Shown: piece by piece, positions 53,926 to 63,929 of the stretch
Layout of the letters: each line of letters begins with the position of its first letter
How positions within the stretch are numbered: the first letter of the stretch is position 1
Assembly (NCBI RefSeq): GCF_023650515.1
Contig: NZ_CP096016.1
Coordinates: 555,130 to 619,129, forward strand
Length of the DNA: 64,000 nucleotides
Origin: Alkalimarinus coralli
GTDB lineage: Bacteria > Pseudomonadota > Gammaproteobacteria > Pseudomonadales > Oleiphilaceae
Direction: 5' to 3'
Translations under genes and position numbers: made by a program
The notes under the pieces: generated by a model
The model's input: only the letters and a program-made list of their open reading frames with translations
Databases searched by the model: none
Told to the model about the DNA's origin: nothing

Positions 53926-55024
53926 ATGCTGGAAGTTAATCCTATCGTTCAGGCGATCAAAGACTACAGGAGTCGAAACGAGACTCTTAGGGGGTACCTT
54001 TGACTTTGATGCCAAGAAAGAACGCTTGGTTGAAGTTGAACGTGAGCTAGAGCAACCCAGTGTTTGGGATGACCCAAGCAATGCTCAGGCGCTTGGTAAA
54101 GAGCGTGCAGCCTTGGAAGGCGTTGTAAAAACCATTGAAGATTTAGCGAGTGGTCTGGATGACGCCCAGGAGCTGCTGGATATTGCAGTAGAAGAGCAGG
54201 ACGAGGGTATCGTCGCTGATGTAGAAGAAGAGTTAGCGGCATTGCAGGAACAGCTGGATAAGCTGGAGTTTCGCCGTATGTTTTCAGGCGACATGGACGC
54301 TAATAATGCGTACCTGGATATACAGGCAGGTTCAGGTGGAACAGAAGCTCAAGACTGGGCCAATATGATCCTGCGGATGTATCTTCGCTGGGCTGAACAA
54401 AAGGGGTTCAAGGCGGAAATTATTGAACTGTCGGCTGGCGATGTCGCAGGTATCAAAGGTGCCACGATACAGGTTACTGGAGAGTATGCGTTCGGCTGGT
54501 TGAGGACCGAAACAGGGGTGCACCGTTTGGTTCGTAAGTCGCCCTTTGATTCGGGTAATCGTAGGCATACCTCCTTTGCGTCGGTCTTTATTTCACCTGA
54601 AATAGACGACAACGTAGAAATCGATATCGATCCGTCAGACCTAAGAATTGATACTTATCGCTCGAGTGGAGCAGGTGGCCAGCACGTTAACACCACAGAC
54701 TCGGCGGTACGAATTACCCACGAACCCAGCGGCATTGTGGTGCAATGTCAAAATCAACGCTCTCAGCACCAGAATAAAGATAAGGCAATGCAGCAATTAA
54801 GGGCAAAGCTTTATGAAATGGAGATGTTAAAGCGCACGGAAGCCGCGCAGGCGACAGAAGACACCAAATCAGATATTGGCTGGGGAAGCCAGATTCGTTC
54901 TTATGTTCTTGATTCCTCACGTATCAAAGATTTACGCACCAATGTCGAGACTAGCAACTGCAACGCGGTTCTGGATGGCAGTTTGGATCAGTTTATAGAA
55001 GCAAGTTTGAAGCAAGGGCTTTAA
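53926..55024 (+). CDS. prfB: Peptide chain release factor 2, with programmed +1 frameshift
   Basis: Coding join(53926..54000, 54002..55024), 365 residues, as E. coli RF2. The first frame is 25 codons (MLEVNPIVQ...LRGYL) ending in an in-frame TGA at 54001, and the main frame continues with [16 protein letters not shown]2 recognises UAA and UGA. The tripeptide SPF (anticodon mimic) is in [12 protein letters not shown] in [16 protein letters not shown]. lysS follows after 4 bases, a conserved pair. Confidence 0.98.
53988..54004 (+). promoter_or_regulatory. prfB programmed frameshift site
   Basis: TAGGGGGTACCTTTGAC: an internal SD-like AGGGGG, then the slippery CTT followed by in-frame TGA and C. 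This is the classical autoregulatory arrangement: scarce RF2 lets ribosomes shift +1. Confidence 0.97.
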
Positions 55025-55028
55025 TTCG

Positions 55029-56546
55029 ATGAGCAAAGACATCATGAGTGAAGAAAACCAAATTCAACAACAAGATGAAAACAAGTTAGTTGCCGAGCGT
55101 CGAGGGAAATTATCCAAACTCCGTGAAGGCTGTAAATCGAATGGTCACCCAAATGACTTTCGTCGTGAAGACATGGCAGGTGAGCTGCAGTCTGAGTTTG
55201 GCTGCCTGGATAAAGAGGTATTAGCCGAGTTGGGTAAGCCTGTGAGCGTTGCCGGGCGTGTTATGCTGCGTCGAGGTCCATTTGCTCGCATTCAAGATAT
55301 GAGTGGGACTATTCAGATTTACCTAGGAAAAGGGTTACAAAAAAAGTCTGATGCATGGATTCATTTGGACTTGGGAGATATTGTCGGTGCGTCAGGGGTG
55401 TTGCAAAAATCAAGGATGGGCGACCTTTATGTTGAGGTTGAAGATATTAAAAATCTTCGGATACTAACAAAAGCGCTTCGCCCTTTGCCAGATAAACACC
55501 ATGGCCTAGCGGATCAAGAGGCTAAATACCGTCAGCGTTATGTTGATTTGATTATCAATGAAGAGACGCGAAACACCTTTTGGGTTCGTTCTAAGATCAT
55601 CAATTGCATGCGTCGTTATTTAGAAGATAAGGGCTTTATGGAAGCTGAAACGCCAATGTTGCAGGTGATTCCAGGTGGTGCTACTGCGAAGCCTTTCGTG
55701 ACTAAGCACAATGCGATGGATATGGACATGTATCTGCGTATAGCACCAGAGCTTTATTTGAAGCGGTTGGTCGTCGGTGGTTTTGAGAAGGTGTTTGAAA
55801 TTAACCGTAACTTCCGAAATGAAGGGTTATCTACACGTCATAACCCTGAATTTACAATGATTGAGTTTTATCAGGCGTATGCAGACTACAATGACTTGAT
55901 GGATCTGACTGAAGATATGTTGCGTAGCATCGCACAAGAAGTATTGGATACTACCATATTGCCGTATGGCGAAGCTGAATATGATCTTGGCAAACCATTT
56001 TGGCGCATCTCTGTATTTGATTCGATTCTACACTTTAACCCGGAGCTGTCTGCTGCTGACATCGACAACCTGGAAAGTGCGGCGAAAGTTGCTGAAAACT
56101 TGGGTATAGAGGTTAAGCCTGGCTGGGGGCTTGGCAAAGTTCAAATAGAAATATTCGAGAAGACTGTGGAGCATCGTCTGGATCAGCCGACGTTTATTAC
56201 ACGTTATCCGACTGAGGTGTCACCGCTAGCCCGCCGAAATGATGATGATGCATTTGTAACAGACCGATTTGAGTTCTTCGTGGGCGGTCGAGAGATTGCT
56301 AACGGATTTTCCGAGCTTAATGATGCAGAAGATCAGGCAGAACGTTTTCGCCAGCAGGTTGAAGAGAAAGATGCAGGTGATGACGAGGCAATGCACTTTG
56401 ATGACGATTATATTCGGGCATTGGAGCATGGTCTTCCGCCAACAGCAGGTGAGGGCATAGGTATTGATCGTCTGGTGATGCTATTTACCAATAGCCACAC
56501 GATCAAAGATGTTATCTTGTTCCCACATATGAAACCTCGTGGATAA
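55029..56546 (+). CDS. lysS: Lysyl-tRNA synthetase, class II
   Basis: 505 residues from ATG 55029; ATG 55044 ([10 protein letters not shown]) may be the true start, as in other LysS proteins. OB-fold anticodon domain ([20 protein letters not shown]) then class II catalytic core: motif 2 [16 protein letters not shown], motif 3 [11 protein letters not shown]. Charges tRNA-Lys. Co-transcribed with prfB. Confidence 0.97.
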   Translation: MSKDIMSEENQIQQQDENKLVAERRGKLSKLREGCKSNGHPNDFRREDMAGELQSEFGCLDKEVLAELGKPVSVAGRVMLRRGPFARIQDMSGTIQIYLGKGLQKKSDAWIHLDLGDIVGASGVLQKSRMGDLYVEVEDIKNLRILTKALRPLPDKHHGLADQEAKYRQRYVDLIINEETRNTFWVRSKIINCMRRYLEDKGFMEAETPMLQVIPGGATAKPFVTKHNAMDMDMYLRIAPELYLKRLVVGGFEKVFEINRNFRNEGLSTRHNPEFTMIEFYQAYADYNDLMDLTEDMLRSIAQEVLDTTILPYGEAEYDLGKPFWRISVFDSILHFNPELSAADIDNLESAAKVAENLGIEVKPGWGLGKVQIEIFEKTVEHRLDQPTFITRYPTEVSPLARRNDDDAFVTDRFEFFVGGREIANGFSELNDAEDQAERFRQQVEEKDAGDDEAMHFDDDYIRALEHGLPPTAGEGIGIDRLVMLFTNSHTIKDVILFPHMKPRG

Positions 56547-56585
56547 TTGAACCTTTGACGAAGCTGAATAATTGATCGGAAGCGA

Positions 56586-57299
56586 ATGATGGTTGACTCA
56601 ACTCAAAAGCCGGGCTCCTTGCATGAGTCTTGGCAGGGCACCTTGGCTGCTGAGTTTGATCAGCCATATATGCAATCACTGAAAGCCTTTTTAGCCGATG
56701 AAAAAAAAGCTGGAAAGGTGATATACCCGCCTGGCCCAGAGATATTTAATGCCTTTAATCACACGCACTTTGATGACGTTAAGGTAGTGATTATTGGGCA
56801 GGACCCTTACCACGGTATAGGGCAGGCCCATGGGCTTAGTTTTTCTGTACAGCCGGGGGTCAAGATTCCCCCATCGCTCGTTAATATCTATAAAGAGATA
56901 GAGCGAGATCTTGGTATCCCAATCCCGTCTCATGGTTGTTTAACTCGTTGGAGTAATCAAGGGGTTTTGTTGCTTAATGCAGTTTTGACGGTTGAGCAAG
57001 CCAATGCCGGTGCTCACCAAAAGCGCGGATGGGAGACATTTACCGACAAGGTCATCGAGGTGTTGAATCAGGAAAGAGAGCATTTGGTGTTCTTGCTCTG
57101 GGGGAGCTACGCGCAGAAGAAAGGTGCTTTGATTGACCGGGATCGGCACTGTGTTTTATCTGCACCTCACCCATCTCCGCTATCTGCTCACCGAGGTTTT
57201 CTTGGCTGTGGGCACTTTTCAAAAACAAACGAATATTTGAAATCTGTTGGAAAACCTGCAATAGACTGGCGCGTTGAAAAGTCGAATGTCATAGCCTAG
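56586..57299 (+). CDS. ung: Uracil-DNA glycosylase
   Basis: 237 residues. Removes uracil from DNA. Water-activating loop [13 protein letters not shown] with its Asp, and [11 protein letters not shown] with the catalytic His and Leu. RBS GGAAGCG. It ends before a strong hairpin at 57326. Confidence 0.97.
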   Translation: MMVDSTQKPGSLHESWQGTLAAEFDQPYMQSLKAFLADEKKAGKVIYPPGPEIFNAFNHTHFDDVKVVIIGQDPYHGIGQAHGLSFSVQPGVKIPPSLVNIYKEIERDLGIPIPSHGCLTRWSNQGVLLLNAVLTVEQANAGAHQKRGWETFTDKVIEVLNQEREHLVFLLWGSYAQKKGALIDRDRHCVLSAPHPSPLSAHRGFLGCGHFSKTNEYLKSVGKPAIDWRVEKSNVIA

Positions 57300-57325
57300 C
57301 GGTATGATTTTTATTAATAAGTTAG

Positions 57326-57356
57326 TTTGTCACCTCCGTTCTATTGAGGTGACAAA
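57326..57356. terminator. Bidirectional hairpin between ung and the HDOD gene
   Basis: TTTGTCACCTC-N9-GAGGTGACAAA, a perfect 11-bp stem between two convergent genes; T6 lies further on at 57362-57367. Confidence 0.75.
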
Positions 57357-57375
57357 GCTGATTTTTTGCCCAGTG

Positions 57376-58212
57376 CTAGCTGTTCAACAGCGCCATAGCG
57401 GCTTCCATTTCATCGGTTAGGTCTTCCGCTTCACTCATATCTATTTCCGGGTCTAAGCCGAGGCGATTGAATGCTGATATATTTGTCCAGTCCATTTCTG
57501 CATGAGGGTGACTGCTACCCGCGATAGCCTGGAGGTTGGCAATCATTACCACGTCTGCATAGTCCGGCTGTGAAACATTGCGGTCAAAGTTTCTGTACTC
57601 TTCCGGTACTTTCTTGAGCTCTTCAGGGAAATCCCATTTTTCAAGAATTTTACAACCAATCAGAGGGTGTAGCTCATCTATAATATTGTCCAGCATAACA
57701 CTGCTGATTTGGATGTCGTTATCTTCTACGTACTTTAGAATGGGCAGGGCACCAATCTGGTGGACAAGGCCAGCCAGGGTTGCCTGATCGGGCTTTAGCT
57801 TTGTGTAGTGTGTTGCTAGTACGTGGCTTATTCCTGCTATCTCTGTACTTTTCTGCCATACCTCCCGCATTCGTTTATCAACCATTTCAGAGGTGGCCTG
57901 GAACATTTGCTCCATTGCAAGCCCTGTTGCAAGGTTGCTGGTGTAGGTCATCCCTAGGCGGCCTACGGCCATATTGAGGTTCTCGATCTCTCTCGCACCT
58001 CTCAGCAGGGGGCTGTTGCAAACGCGGATAATGCGTGTTGTTAGTGCTGCATCATCGCCAATAACCGCGACGAGCTGGTTGATCGATGAATCCGGATCTT
58101 CTGCGATTTCTCGCACTTTTAATGCAACTTCCGGCAGCGTCGGGAGTACAAGTGAATCGTTCTCGATTGCACCAAGTAAATCATTCTTAATTTTATCGGC
58201 TAACTCTGCCAT
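57376..58212 (-). CDS. HDOD-domain signalling protein
   Basis: 278 residues. HDOD domain of the HD-superfamily lacking a fully conserved phosphohydrolase site: LPTLPEVALKVREIAEDPDSS, AALTTRIIRVCNSPLLRG, LAGLVHQIGALPIL. HDOD proteins act in signalling, including two-component and cyclic-di-GMP circuits, with no fixed enzyme activity. RBS GAGGG. A perfect 13-bp palindrome lies 16 bases before the start. Confidence 0.88.
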   Translation of the reverse strand: MAELADKIKNDLLGAIENDSLVLPTLPEVALKVREIAEDPDSSINQLVAVIGDDAALTTRIIRVCNSPLLRGAREIENLNMAVGRLGMTYTSNLATGLAMEQMFQATSEMVDKRMREVWQKSTEIAGISHVLATHYTKLKPDQATLAGLVHQIGALPILKYVEDNDIQISSVMLDNIIDELHPLIGCKILEKWDFPEELKKVPEEYRNFDRNVSQPDYADVVMIANLQAIAGSSHPHAEMDWTNISAFNRLGLDPEIDMSEAEDLTDEMEAAMALLNS

Positions 58213-58227
58213 ATATCCCTCATTGGT

Positions 58228-58261
58228 ATGATAGTAGAAGCGATTGATCTTCTACTATCAT
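58228..58261 (-). promoter_or_regulatory. Perfect 13-bp palindrome in HDOD gene leader
   Basis: ATGATAGTAGAAG-N8-CTTCTACTATCAT, 13-base arms, ending 16 bases before the HDOD ATG and just upstream of the RBS. It can be an operator or a leader hairpin. Confidence 0.55.
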
Positions 58262-58403
58262 TTATAGCAGAACTTTCGGATATTGCCCTGTGAAATAAGG
58301 TTCTTTTTTGTATTTGATTTTTAACGTTTTTTGAAAAGGGATACGTTATATTTTTATCCTTTAAATGTGATCATAGGGGTGAGTGGTTTTGTGCTATCGC
58401 TTG

Positions 58404-59438
58404 TTATACGTTGTCACTGGTATAGGGCAGGTTGAGATAGTTAACGTCTTGTGTGGTAGCTTTTGTCAGCGTCAATGGGGACTTTGATTTCCCGGTCTCA
58501 ATATCAAGTACCGCAAGTAACCGTTGTGTATCTTGATCATTAGCGCTAATTGAACGAACAACACTTCCGACTTTTTTTCCTGTGCTTTGCTCAAAAATAT
58601 CTGCATTCGGAAGTGCTTCTGGTTGACGTGATGCAGAAAGCAAAAACATTCCTTTTTTTAGCTTACCCAAATACTTCATTCGAGCAATAATCTCTTGCCC
58701 TGTATAACAGCCTTTCTTAAAGCTAATCGCATTTAAGTGTTGTAAATTAAGCATTTGCGGGATGTAGCTTTCTTGAGTTTCGGAATAGATTTCCGCAATG
58801 CCCTCAGCTATTTCTGTCCAGGCCCAGTCAGCCTGAGTGTACTGTGTGTTTTGCCGGCCTTCGGCATGATCTGTAAGCAGTGACTTGGCCGTATCCGGTT
58901 CGCACCATATTTCATAACGAGGTGTGTGGTGAGACGGTACCCTTATGATGGTGCTTCTACCGATAGAGATACTGTTATCCACTTCAGCCGGGAGTTGAGT
59001 CGTGTCATCTAACAGGTTACTCAAGCTTTGAGGTGATCCTGACAGGCCTAAAACACAGAGATTTTCATCAAGTGCCAACGTCGCCTTGGAAAACACAATA
59101 TATTTGTTTAGACGTTCACAAACATCCTGACTGATCTGCGTGGGTAGGCGGAGTAAATAGTCATCCCCCTGTTTCGCTATTCTGAATGTGGCATACGCCC
59201 GGCCTTTCGGTGTGTTGGCAGAACCCATTCTGCTTTGGTCGCTCTTTACTTCTCGCACGTCACACGAAAACTGCCCTTGCATAAATTTTTCGGCATCGGC
59301 ACCTGAAACCCTGATAATAGAATAGTCAGTGAGTGGCGCTATAAAGTGGGCTGACTCAATATCCTTGGTATTGTTAGCGTGCTGGTTCTCTACAGGGTAG
59401 CCCGACTCATTAAGCCAGTTAATAAAGTGTGTACTCAT
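58404..59438 (-). CDS. ygfZ: tRNA-modifying/Fe-S repair protein YgfZ
   Basis: 344 residues. Folate-binding, glycine-cleavage-T-like protein needed for some Fe-S enzymes such as MiaB. Signature KKGCYTGQEI with C244 is intact. Lies beside ygfX-sdhE on the same strand in the common order; gap 84 bases. Cytosolic. Confidence 0.94.
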   Translation of the reverse strand: MSTHFINWLNESGYPVENQHANNTKDIESAHFIAPLTDYSIIRVSGADAEKFMQGQFSCDVREVKSDQSRMGSANTPKGRAYATFRIAKQGDDYLLRLPTQISQDVCERLNKYIVFSKATLALDENLCVLGLSGSPQSLSNLLDDTTQLPAEVDNSISIGRSTIIRVPSHHTPRYEIWCEPDTAKSLLTDHAEGRQNTQYTQADWAWTEIAEGIAEIYSETQESYIPQMLNLQHLNAISFKKGCYTGQEIIARMKYLGKLKKGMFLLSASRQPEALPNADIFEQSTGKKVGSVVRSISANDQDTQRLLAVLDIETGKSKSPLTLTKATTQDVNYLNLPYTSDNV

Positions 59439-59522
59439 GTTGTCGATAATCCGTGATGATTAATAGCGATATGCTTTAACAATTGATAATGGCTTTATGG
59501 TTACTAAGTCAGCGTTTTCAAG

Positions 59523-60008
59523 CTATGCTGTGTTCGAGTTGTATAGCTTGCCAAACTTTAACAGAACTCTTAGTCGTCGAAAGTCCTCCTGCGATGAGGT
59601 ATTGTCACGCATAACAATGGTTAAATTAGCGGGGGTTAGCTTTTTTATCCTGTTGATGAGCGACCCTGCCAGCCGACTATCGGCAGGTTTCCAGGCAAGC
59701 ATAACCACTTTAGCTGATAAGTAAGTGCTAGATTGTGGAACGGCTTTAATACGAACGCCGTTTTTCTGGGTAATATAGAGTGCACTTTCCGTCGCATCAA
59801 GTCGAACGATACTGGTTGGGAGTGCAAGCAGGCCATATTTTGCGATGAAGTGAAGGTGTACCGCTAAGCCTGCAATGAACATGAGCAGAAATACGTGCTG
59901 CGGCAATGCGGTTTGATATAGCACACTTATACCGCTACAAAACACGATAGAAACAACCGTGATTAGCAGCGGTGAGGGCGCTAGCTTTAAGTTATTCAGG
60001 TTGAACAC
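59523..60008 (-). CDS. ygfX: YgfX/CptA-like membrane protein
   Basis: 161 residues. Two N-terminal helices ([18 protein letters not shown] and [19 protein letters not shown]) and a soluble C-terminal domain ([20 protein letters not shown]). The partner of SdhE in toxin-antitoxin-like or flavinylation-linked pairs, though the role is contested. It starts 17 bases inside sdhE, so they are translated together. Confidence 0.85.
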   Translation of the reverse strand: MFNLNNLKLAPSPLLITVVSIVFCSGISVLYQTALPQHVFLLMFIAGLAVHLHFIAKYGLLALPTSIVRLDATESALYITQKNGVRIKAVPQSSTYLSAKVVMLAWKPADSRLAGSLINRIKKLTPANLTIVMRDNTSSQEDFRRLRVLLKFGKLYNSNTA

Positions 60009-60246
60009 GATCCAGGATTATCTTAACTATTCTCGCGAGATCAGGGTCTTCAGGCACGCCTTTTTGCATAAACCAGCTGAACATATCCTGATCTTCACAC
60101 TCAAGCAGTTTGACGTAACGTGCTTGGTCGTCCTCTGGCAGATCCCGGAACGCTTCTTTAAGAAAAGGAACAAGAAGAACATCTAGTTCAAGCATTCCCC
60201 GACGGCTATGCCAGAAAAGCCGGTTAAATTCGATATCAGAAACCAT
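59992..60246 (-). CDS. sdhE: FAD assembly factor SdhE
   Basis: 84 residues. The RGMLELD motif (RGxxE) needed to flavinylate succinate dehydrogenase A is at residues 16-22. Five-helix bundle. Overlaps ygfX by 17 bases. Confidence 0.95.
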   Translation of the reverse strand: MVSDIEFNRLFWHSRRGMLELDVLLVPFLKEAFRDLPEDDQARYVKLLECEDQDMFSWFMQKGVPEDPDLARIVKIILDRVQPE

Positions 60247-60328
60247 ACTACAGCCCTGGAGATTGGTAAAAGAGAGGTTACGCGTAACAGTGAATGGGCA
60301 TTATAGCGTTGATCGCTTGAAGGGAGAA

Positions 60329-60354
60329 GATACACGCTCAAATTTACGTGTATC
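60329..60354. terminator. Hairpin between sdhE and nadB
   Basis: GATACACG-N10-CGTGTATC, an 8-bp perfect stem, 75-100 bases after nadB's stop in its direction of transcription and upstream of sdhE. No clear T-run on the minus strand, so only moderate support. Confidence 0.45.
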
Positions 60355-60428
60355 ATTTTATGCTAAACGACGGGGTTAACCCCGGACGGCTACCAGAGAG
60401 GCTAAGAGTGCAAAAGCCATTAGTTCGG

Positions 60429-62060
60429 CTACCAGTCTCTGGCTGAAAAATTGGTTGGTGTGAGAATGGTGTCACGAGCAACCGGGAGCTGCTCTGGGTA
60501 ATCCAATGTGTAGTGCAGGCCTCGGCTCTCTTTTCTTTGAATAGCGGAGCAGATGATTAAATCGGCAATAGTCATCAAATTACGCAGCTCCAGGAGGTCA
60601 TTGGTGACTTTATAATTACTGTAAAAATCGACGATCTCCTGATGTAGCACGTCAATCCTGTGTTTTGCTCTTTGCAGGCGTTTGTTAGTGCGAACAATAC
60701 CTACGTAATCCCACATAAAACGCCTTAGCTCATCCCAGTTGTGAGATAGAACGACATCTTCGTCAGAGTCAGTAACCTGGGATTCGTCCCATAGCGGTGC
60801 TTCAGGTGGTGGCGGGATCTCCGCAAACTTCTTCATAATATCCTGTGCGGCTGAGCGGCCATAGACCAGACACTCAAGCAGCGAATTACTCGCCATCCGG
60901 TTGGCACCGTGCAAGCCGGTGAAGCCCGCTTCACCAACCACATAAAGCTGGTTAACATCGCTTCGGCCTCGCTGATCTGTGATGACTCCACCGCAGGTGT
61001 AGTGGGCTGCAGGTACAACCGGGATCGGCTCTTGAGTGATGTTGATGCCAAACTCAAGGCAACGCTCATATATGGTTGGGAAGTGCTCTTTAACAAACTT
61101 GTCGGATTTGTGGCTAATATCGAGAAACAGGTTGTCAGCCCCTAACCGTTTCATTTCATGGTCGATGGCTCTTGCGACAATATCCCTTGGCGCGAGCTCT
61201 TCCCGTTTGTCGAAGCGGTGCATAAATCGCTGCCCATCGGGAAGTAATAGCCGACCCCCTTCGCCTCGGACTGCTTCAGTGATAAGGAATGACTTGGCTT
61301 GAGGGTGATATAAACAGGTAGGGTGAAACTGGTTAAACTCCATGTTTGCGACGCGACAGCCACTTCGCCAGGCCATCGCGATTCCGTCTCCACTGGCGCC
61401 GTCCGGGTTGCTGGTATAAAGATAGGCCTTGCTTGCGCCTCCTGTAGCAATCACAACAAACCGAGCGCGAAATAACTCTACATGGCTTGTTTTATCGTTT
61501 AGAACGTATGCGCCTACGCAGCGGTTGCCCGGTAGAAACAGTTTTTTATGAGTAATGAGGTCGATGGCAACCCGGTTTTCAAAAATATCAATATTATCCG
61601 CTTCAACCGCTCTATCGCAGAGCGATGAAGATACCGCGTGCCCTGTTGCATCGGCGGCATGCATAATTCTTCGGTGGCTATGCCCCCCTTCTTTAGTCAG
61701 GTGATAACTGTTTGAGTCATTGGACTCGTTATTATGCTTGACATTTTCTTTTGTAAAATCAACCCCTTGAGAAATTAACCACTCAATGCTTTCCCGACCA
61801 TTCTCAACTGTGAACTGAACCGCGTCTTCATGGCAAAGCCCGGCACCTGCGATCAAGGTATCCTGAATGTGTGACTCTATCGTGTCGCTCGTATCCATCA
61901 CGGCAGCAATACCACCCTGGGCATACAGCGTAGAACCACTAGGCAGATCGCCCTTTGATATAACGGCTACTTTGACGTGGCTGGCCAGGTTTAGCGCAAC
62001 GGATAAGCCTGCTGCGCCACTGCCAATAATAAGGACATCATGTTGAAAAGAGGATTGCAT
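60429..62060 (-). CDS. nadB: L-aspartate oxidase
   Basis: 543 residues from ATG 62060 ([15 protein letters not shown]; a GTG two codons earlier is less likely). Oxidises aspartate to iminoaspartate, first step of NAD synthesis. FAD-binding [52 protein letters not shown]. Divergent from rpoE. Confidence 0.97.
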   Translation of the reverse strand: MQSSFQHDVLIIGSGAAGLSVALNLASHVKVAVISKGDLPSGSTLYAQGGIAAVMDTSDTIESHIQDTLIAGAGLCHEDAVQFTVENGRESIEWLISQGVDFTKENVKHNNESNDSNSYHLTKEGGHSHRRIMHAADATGHAVSSSLCDRAVEADNIDIFENRVAIDLITHKKLFLPGNRCVGAYVLNDKTSHVELFRARFVVIATGGASKAYLYTSNPDGASGDGIAMAWRSGCRVANMEFNQFHPTCLYHPQAKSFLITEAVRGEGGRLLLPDGQRFMHRFDKREELAPRDIVARAIDHEMKRLGADNLFLDISHKSDKFVKEHFPTIYERCLEFGINITQEPIPVVPAAHYTCGGVITDQRGRSDVNQLYVVGEAGFTGLHGANRMASNSLLECLVYGRSAAQDIMKKFAEIPPPPEAPLWDESQVTDSDEDVVLSHNWDELRRFMWDYVGIVRTNKRLQRAKHRIDVLHQEIVDFYSNYKVTNDLLELRNLMTIADLIICSAIQRKESRGLHYTLDYPEQLPVARDTILTPTNFSARDW

Positions 62061-62105
62061 AGTCACTTCTTTACCAGAGTGTTAGGGGTTGCGGTCACGG
62101 TTATT

Positions 62106-62132
62106 GAACTAAAAAACGGAGTCAGTGTCTAT
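62106..62132 (+). promoter_or_regulatory. Candidate sigma-E/AlgU-type promoter for rpoE
   Basis: GAACTA-N15-GTCTAT (GAACTT-N16-TCTGA-like) between nadB and rpoE. It fits the extracytoplasmic sigma consensus and would give autoregulation of rpoE. It would leave a leader of about 300 bases. Confidence 0.45.
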
Positions 62133-62445
62133 TTTTGTGACACATTCTTGTAGGTGAGGCCTGTTTGAGGGCTGGAGAATGTCTTTACGTGGGTTAGCGC
62201 GGGGCGCTGATCGGTATTAAAACTGGAATACTATGATGAGTTCTTCAACAGGCTATACTTTAGCAACGGCTACAAAAGATCTTTCAGATCGTCGGAGCTA
62301 CGATAATATCACGGCAACAAACGTAGCATCGCTGAGGTCGGCCAAACCAGGCCACAAACACCGGGGGATAGAGGTTGAACAAAAAGGTATTAACAACTCT
62401 GCTAAGACGATGGGGCGTCCTGCTGGTGGCTGCCAGGAGGCTGAT
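62133..62445 (+). other. rpoE leader region
   Basis: The gap between nadB and the preferred rpoE start is 385 bases. It holds the candidate promoter above and an in-frame extension from ATG 62233 (71 extra residues, Ser/Thr/Lys-rich, without similarity to sigma factors). I see no terminator or riboswitch in it. It may be untranslated leader, or an N-terminal extension. Confidence 0.4.
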
Positions 62446-63060
62446 TTGAGCGAGGCCGCGGCAGCTCAGAAGCAAACTATTAAGTCAACTGACTGGCAAT
62501 TGGTTGAACGGGTTCAGCATGGCGAAAAAAAGGCGTTTGACCTTCTGGTGCTTAAATACCAGGGCAAGGTTGCGTCTCTGGTTTCTCGATATGTAAGCGA
62601 TAAACATGAAGTGCTCGATGTGACTCAAGAGTCTTTTATTAAGGCCTATCGAGCCTTGAAGAATTTTAGAGGTGAAAGCGCCTTTTATACCTGGTTGTAC
62701 CGGATCTCGATTAACACTGCAAAAAACTATCTTGTTGCTAAAGGTCGCAGACCTCCGGGTGTTGATATTGATATTCAGGATGCTGAGCACTTTACGGCTG
62801 ATAGCAGCCTCAAGGATATTCAAAGCCCCGAGAGAAATCTATATCGTTCGGAGCTTGAGCTTGCCCTGAACAGGGCAATTGGTCAGCTGCCAGAGGACTT
62901 GAGGGTTGCTTTGACGCTAAGAGAGTTTGATGGCTTGAGTTATGACGAAATAGCTGAGGTAATGGATTGCCCTGTCGGAACGGTGCGTTCGAGAATATTC
63001 AGAGCCCGGGATGCAGTTGACTCAAAAATAGGGCCTTATTTGGATGAAAATCAAAGATAA
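62446..63060 (+). CDS. rpoE: Extracytoplasmic sigma factor RpoE/AlgU
   Basis: 204 residues from TTG 62446, chosen for a perfect AGGAGG five bases before it and because family similarity begins soon after (DWQLVERVQHGEKKAFDLLV). Region 2 has DVTQESFIKAYRALKNFRG, WLYRISINTAKN; region 4 SYDEIAEVMDCPVGTVRSRI. A start at 62233 would add 71 residues. Controls envelope stress. Anti-sigma rseA follows. Confidence 0.95.
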   Translation: MSEAAAAQKQTIKSTDWQLVERVQHGEKKAFDLLVLKYQGKVASLVSRYVSDKHEVLDVTQESFIKAYRALKNFRGESAFYTWLYRISINTAKNYLVAKGRRPPGVDIDIQDAEHFTADSSLKDIQSPERNLYRSELELALNRAIGQLPEDLRVALTLREFDGLSYDEIAEVMDCPVGTVRSRIFRARDAVDSKIGPYLDENQR

Positions 63061-63214
63061 CGGCCAAGTTTTTGGTTTGAATGAGCGTATTGGTTTGAAT
63101 GAGCGTATTGGCTTGAACGAGTGTAATAAAAAAGATCTGTCAGTGCGATGGATAGAGAGTAGATTGAAAGCGCTTGTGGCTACGAGTGTTTTTAGCATGA
63201 GAGAGGGTATGTGA
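63044..63214 (+). CDS. Candidate 56-residue protein with GLNERI repeats between rpoE and rseA
   Basis: ATG 63044 lies inside the rpoE 3' end (17-base overlap, another frame); the frame stays open for 56 codons and its TGA (63212-63214) overlaps the rseA ATG (63214). The product begins MKIKDNGQVF, has GLNERI-GLNERI-GLNECN, then a basic DLSVRWIESRLKALVATSVF helix. The double overlap suggests translational coupling. No RBS is clear; the frame could be chance. Confidence 0.35.
   Translation: MKIKDNGQVFGLNERIGLNERIGLNECNKKDLSVRWIESRLKALVATSVFSMREGM
63074..63127 (+). repeat. 18-bp direct repeat, three copies
   Basis: GGTTTGAATGAGCGTATT twice exactly (63074-63091, 63092-63109), then a diverged third (63110-63127). 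Eighteen bases is six codons, so copy changes keep the small frame. Confidence 0.85.
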
Positions 63215-63915
63215 TGGATGAGAGAATGAAAGAATCCATATCTGCATTGCTGGATAATGAGGCAGATGAACTTGAATTGAGACGCGTACTGAATCACTCT
63301 GATGATTCAGCCATGAGAAGTGTATGGGCGCGTTACAGCAAGGTGAGTGATTTGCTATCGTCTGGCCAGAGTACTTATAACCAACACGCTGTAGACTCAA
63401 CGAACAGCTTTTTAGATATTGATATTAGTGCAGATATCTCCAAATCTATTGAAAATATAGATCACAATGAGCGCGTCTATGAGCCCGTAGCAATGGCGGC
63501 AACCGAGCATACAACGCCATCAGCCAATAAGATGGATGCAGGCTTTTTCTCCAGAGTGGCGATAGCGGCGGCGGTGATTTTGTCGATCTCTTTGGTGTTT
63601 AAACCTTTTGATGGCGGCTTTGGCGGCAGCGCTGGTGTTGATGATGCGCTGCAGACAGCTTCGGTTGATGCGGGCAGCAGTGGTTTCACTGTAGAAAAGA
63701 ATACAGCTATTGATGTGTTACAAAACAGTTTGCCAGCGGCTAGCGATGGAGAGAGTGTTGAGGGTGTTCAGGTCGTTGAGAGACCCTTTACTCCTGAGCA
63801 TGCTCGAAGGCTTAACCAATACTTGCTGCGTCATGCAGAGAACTCGGTGACAGGAGGGCGTTCCGGACTGATGCCACTTGCCAGAGTGGCTAGCTTAACA
63901 ATTACTGAGAACTAA
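63214..63915 (+). CDS. rseA: Anti-sigma-E factor RseA/MucA
   Basis: 233 residues from ATG 63214. N-terminal cytoplasmic sigma-binding domain (MKESISALLDNEADELELRR) as in RseA, one membrane helix (about 112-129, FSRVAIAAAVILSISLVF), and a periplasmic domain ending LLRHAENSVTGGRSGLMPLA, typical of MucA/RseA. Holds RpoE at the membrane; released by DegS/RseP proteolysis. Confidence 0.94.
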   Translation: MDERMKESISALLDNEADELELRRVLNHSDDSAMRSVWARYSKVSDLLSSGQSTYNQHAVDSTNSFLDIDISADISKSIENIDHNERVYEPVAMAATEHTTPSANKMDAGFFSRVAIAAAVILSISLVFKPFDGGFGGSAGVDDALQTASVDAGSSGFTVEKNTAIDVLQNSLPAASDGESVEGVQVVERPFTPEHARRLNQYLLRHAENSVTGGRSGLMPLARVASLTITEN

Positions 63916-63929
63916 CTGGGTAGGTGAGA

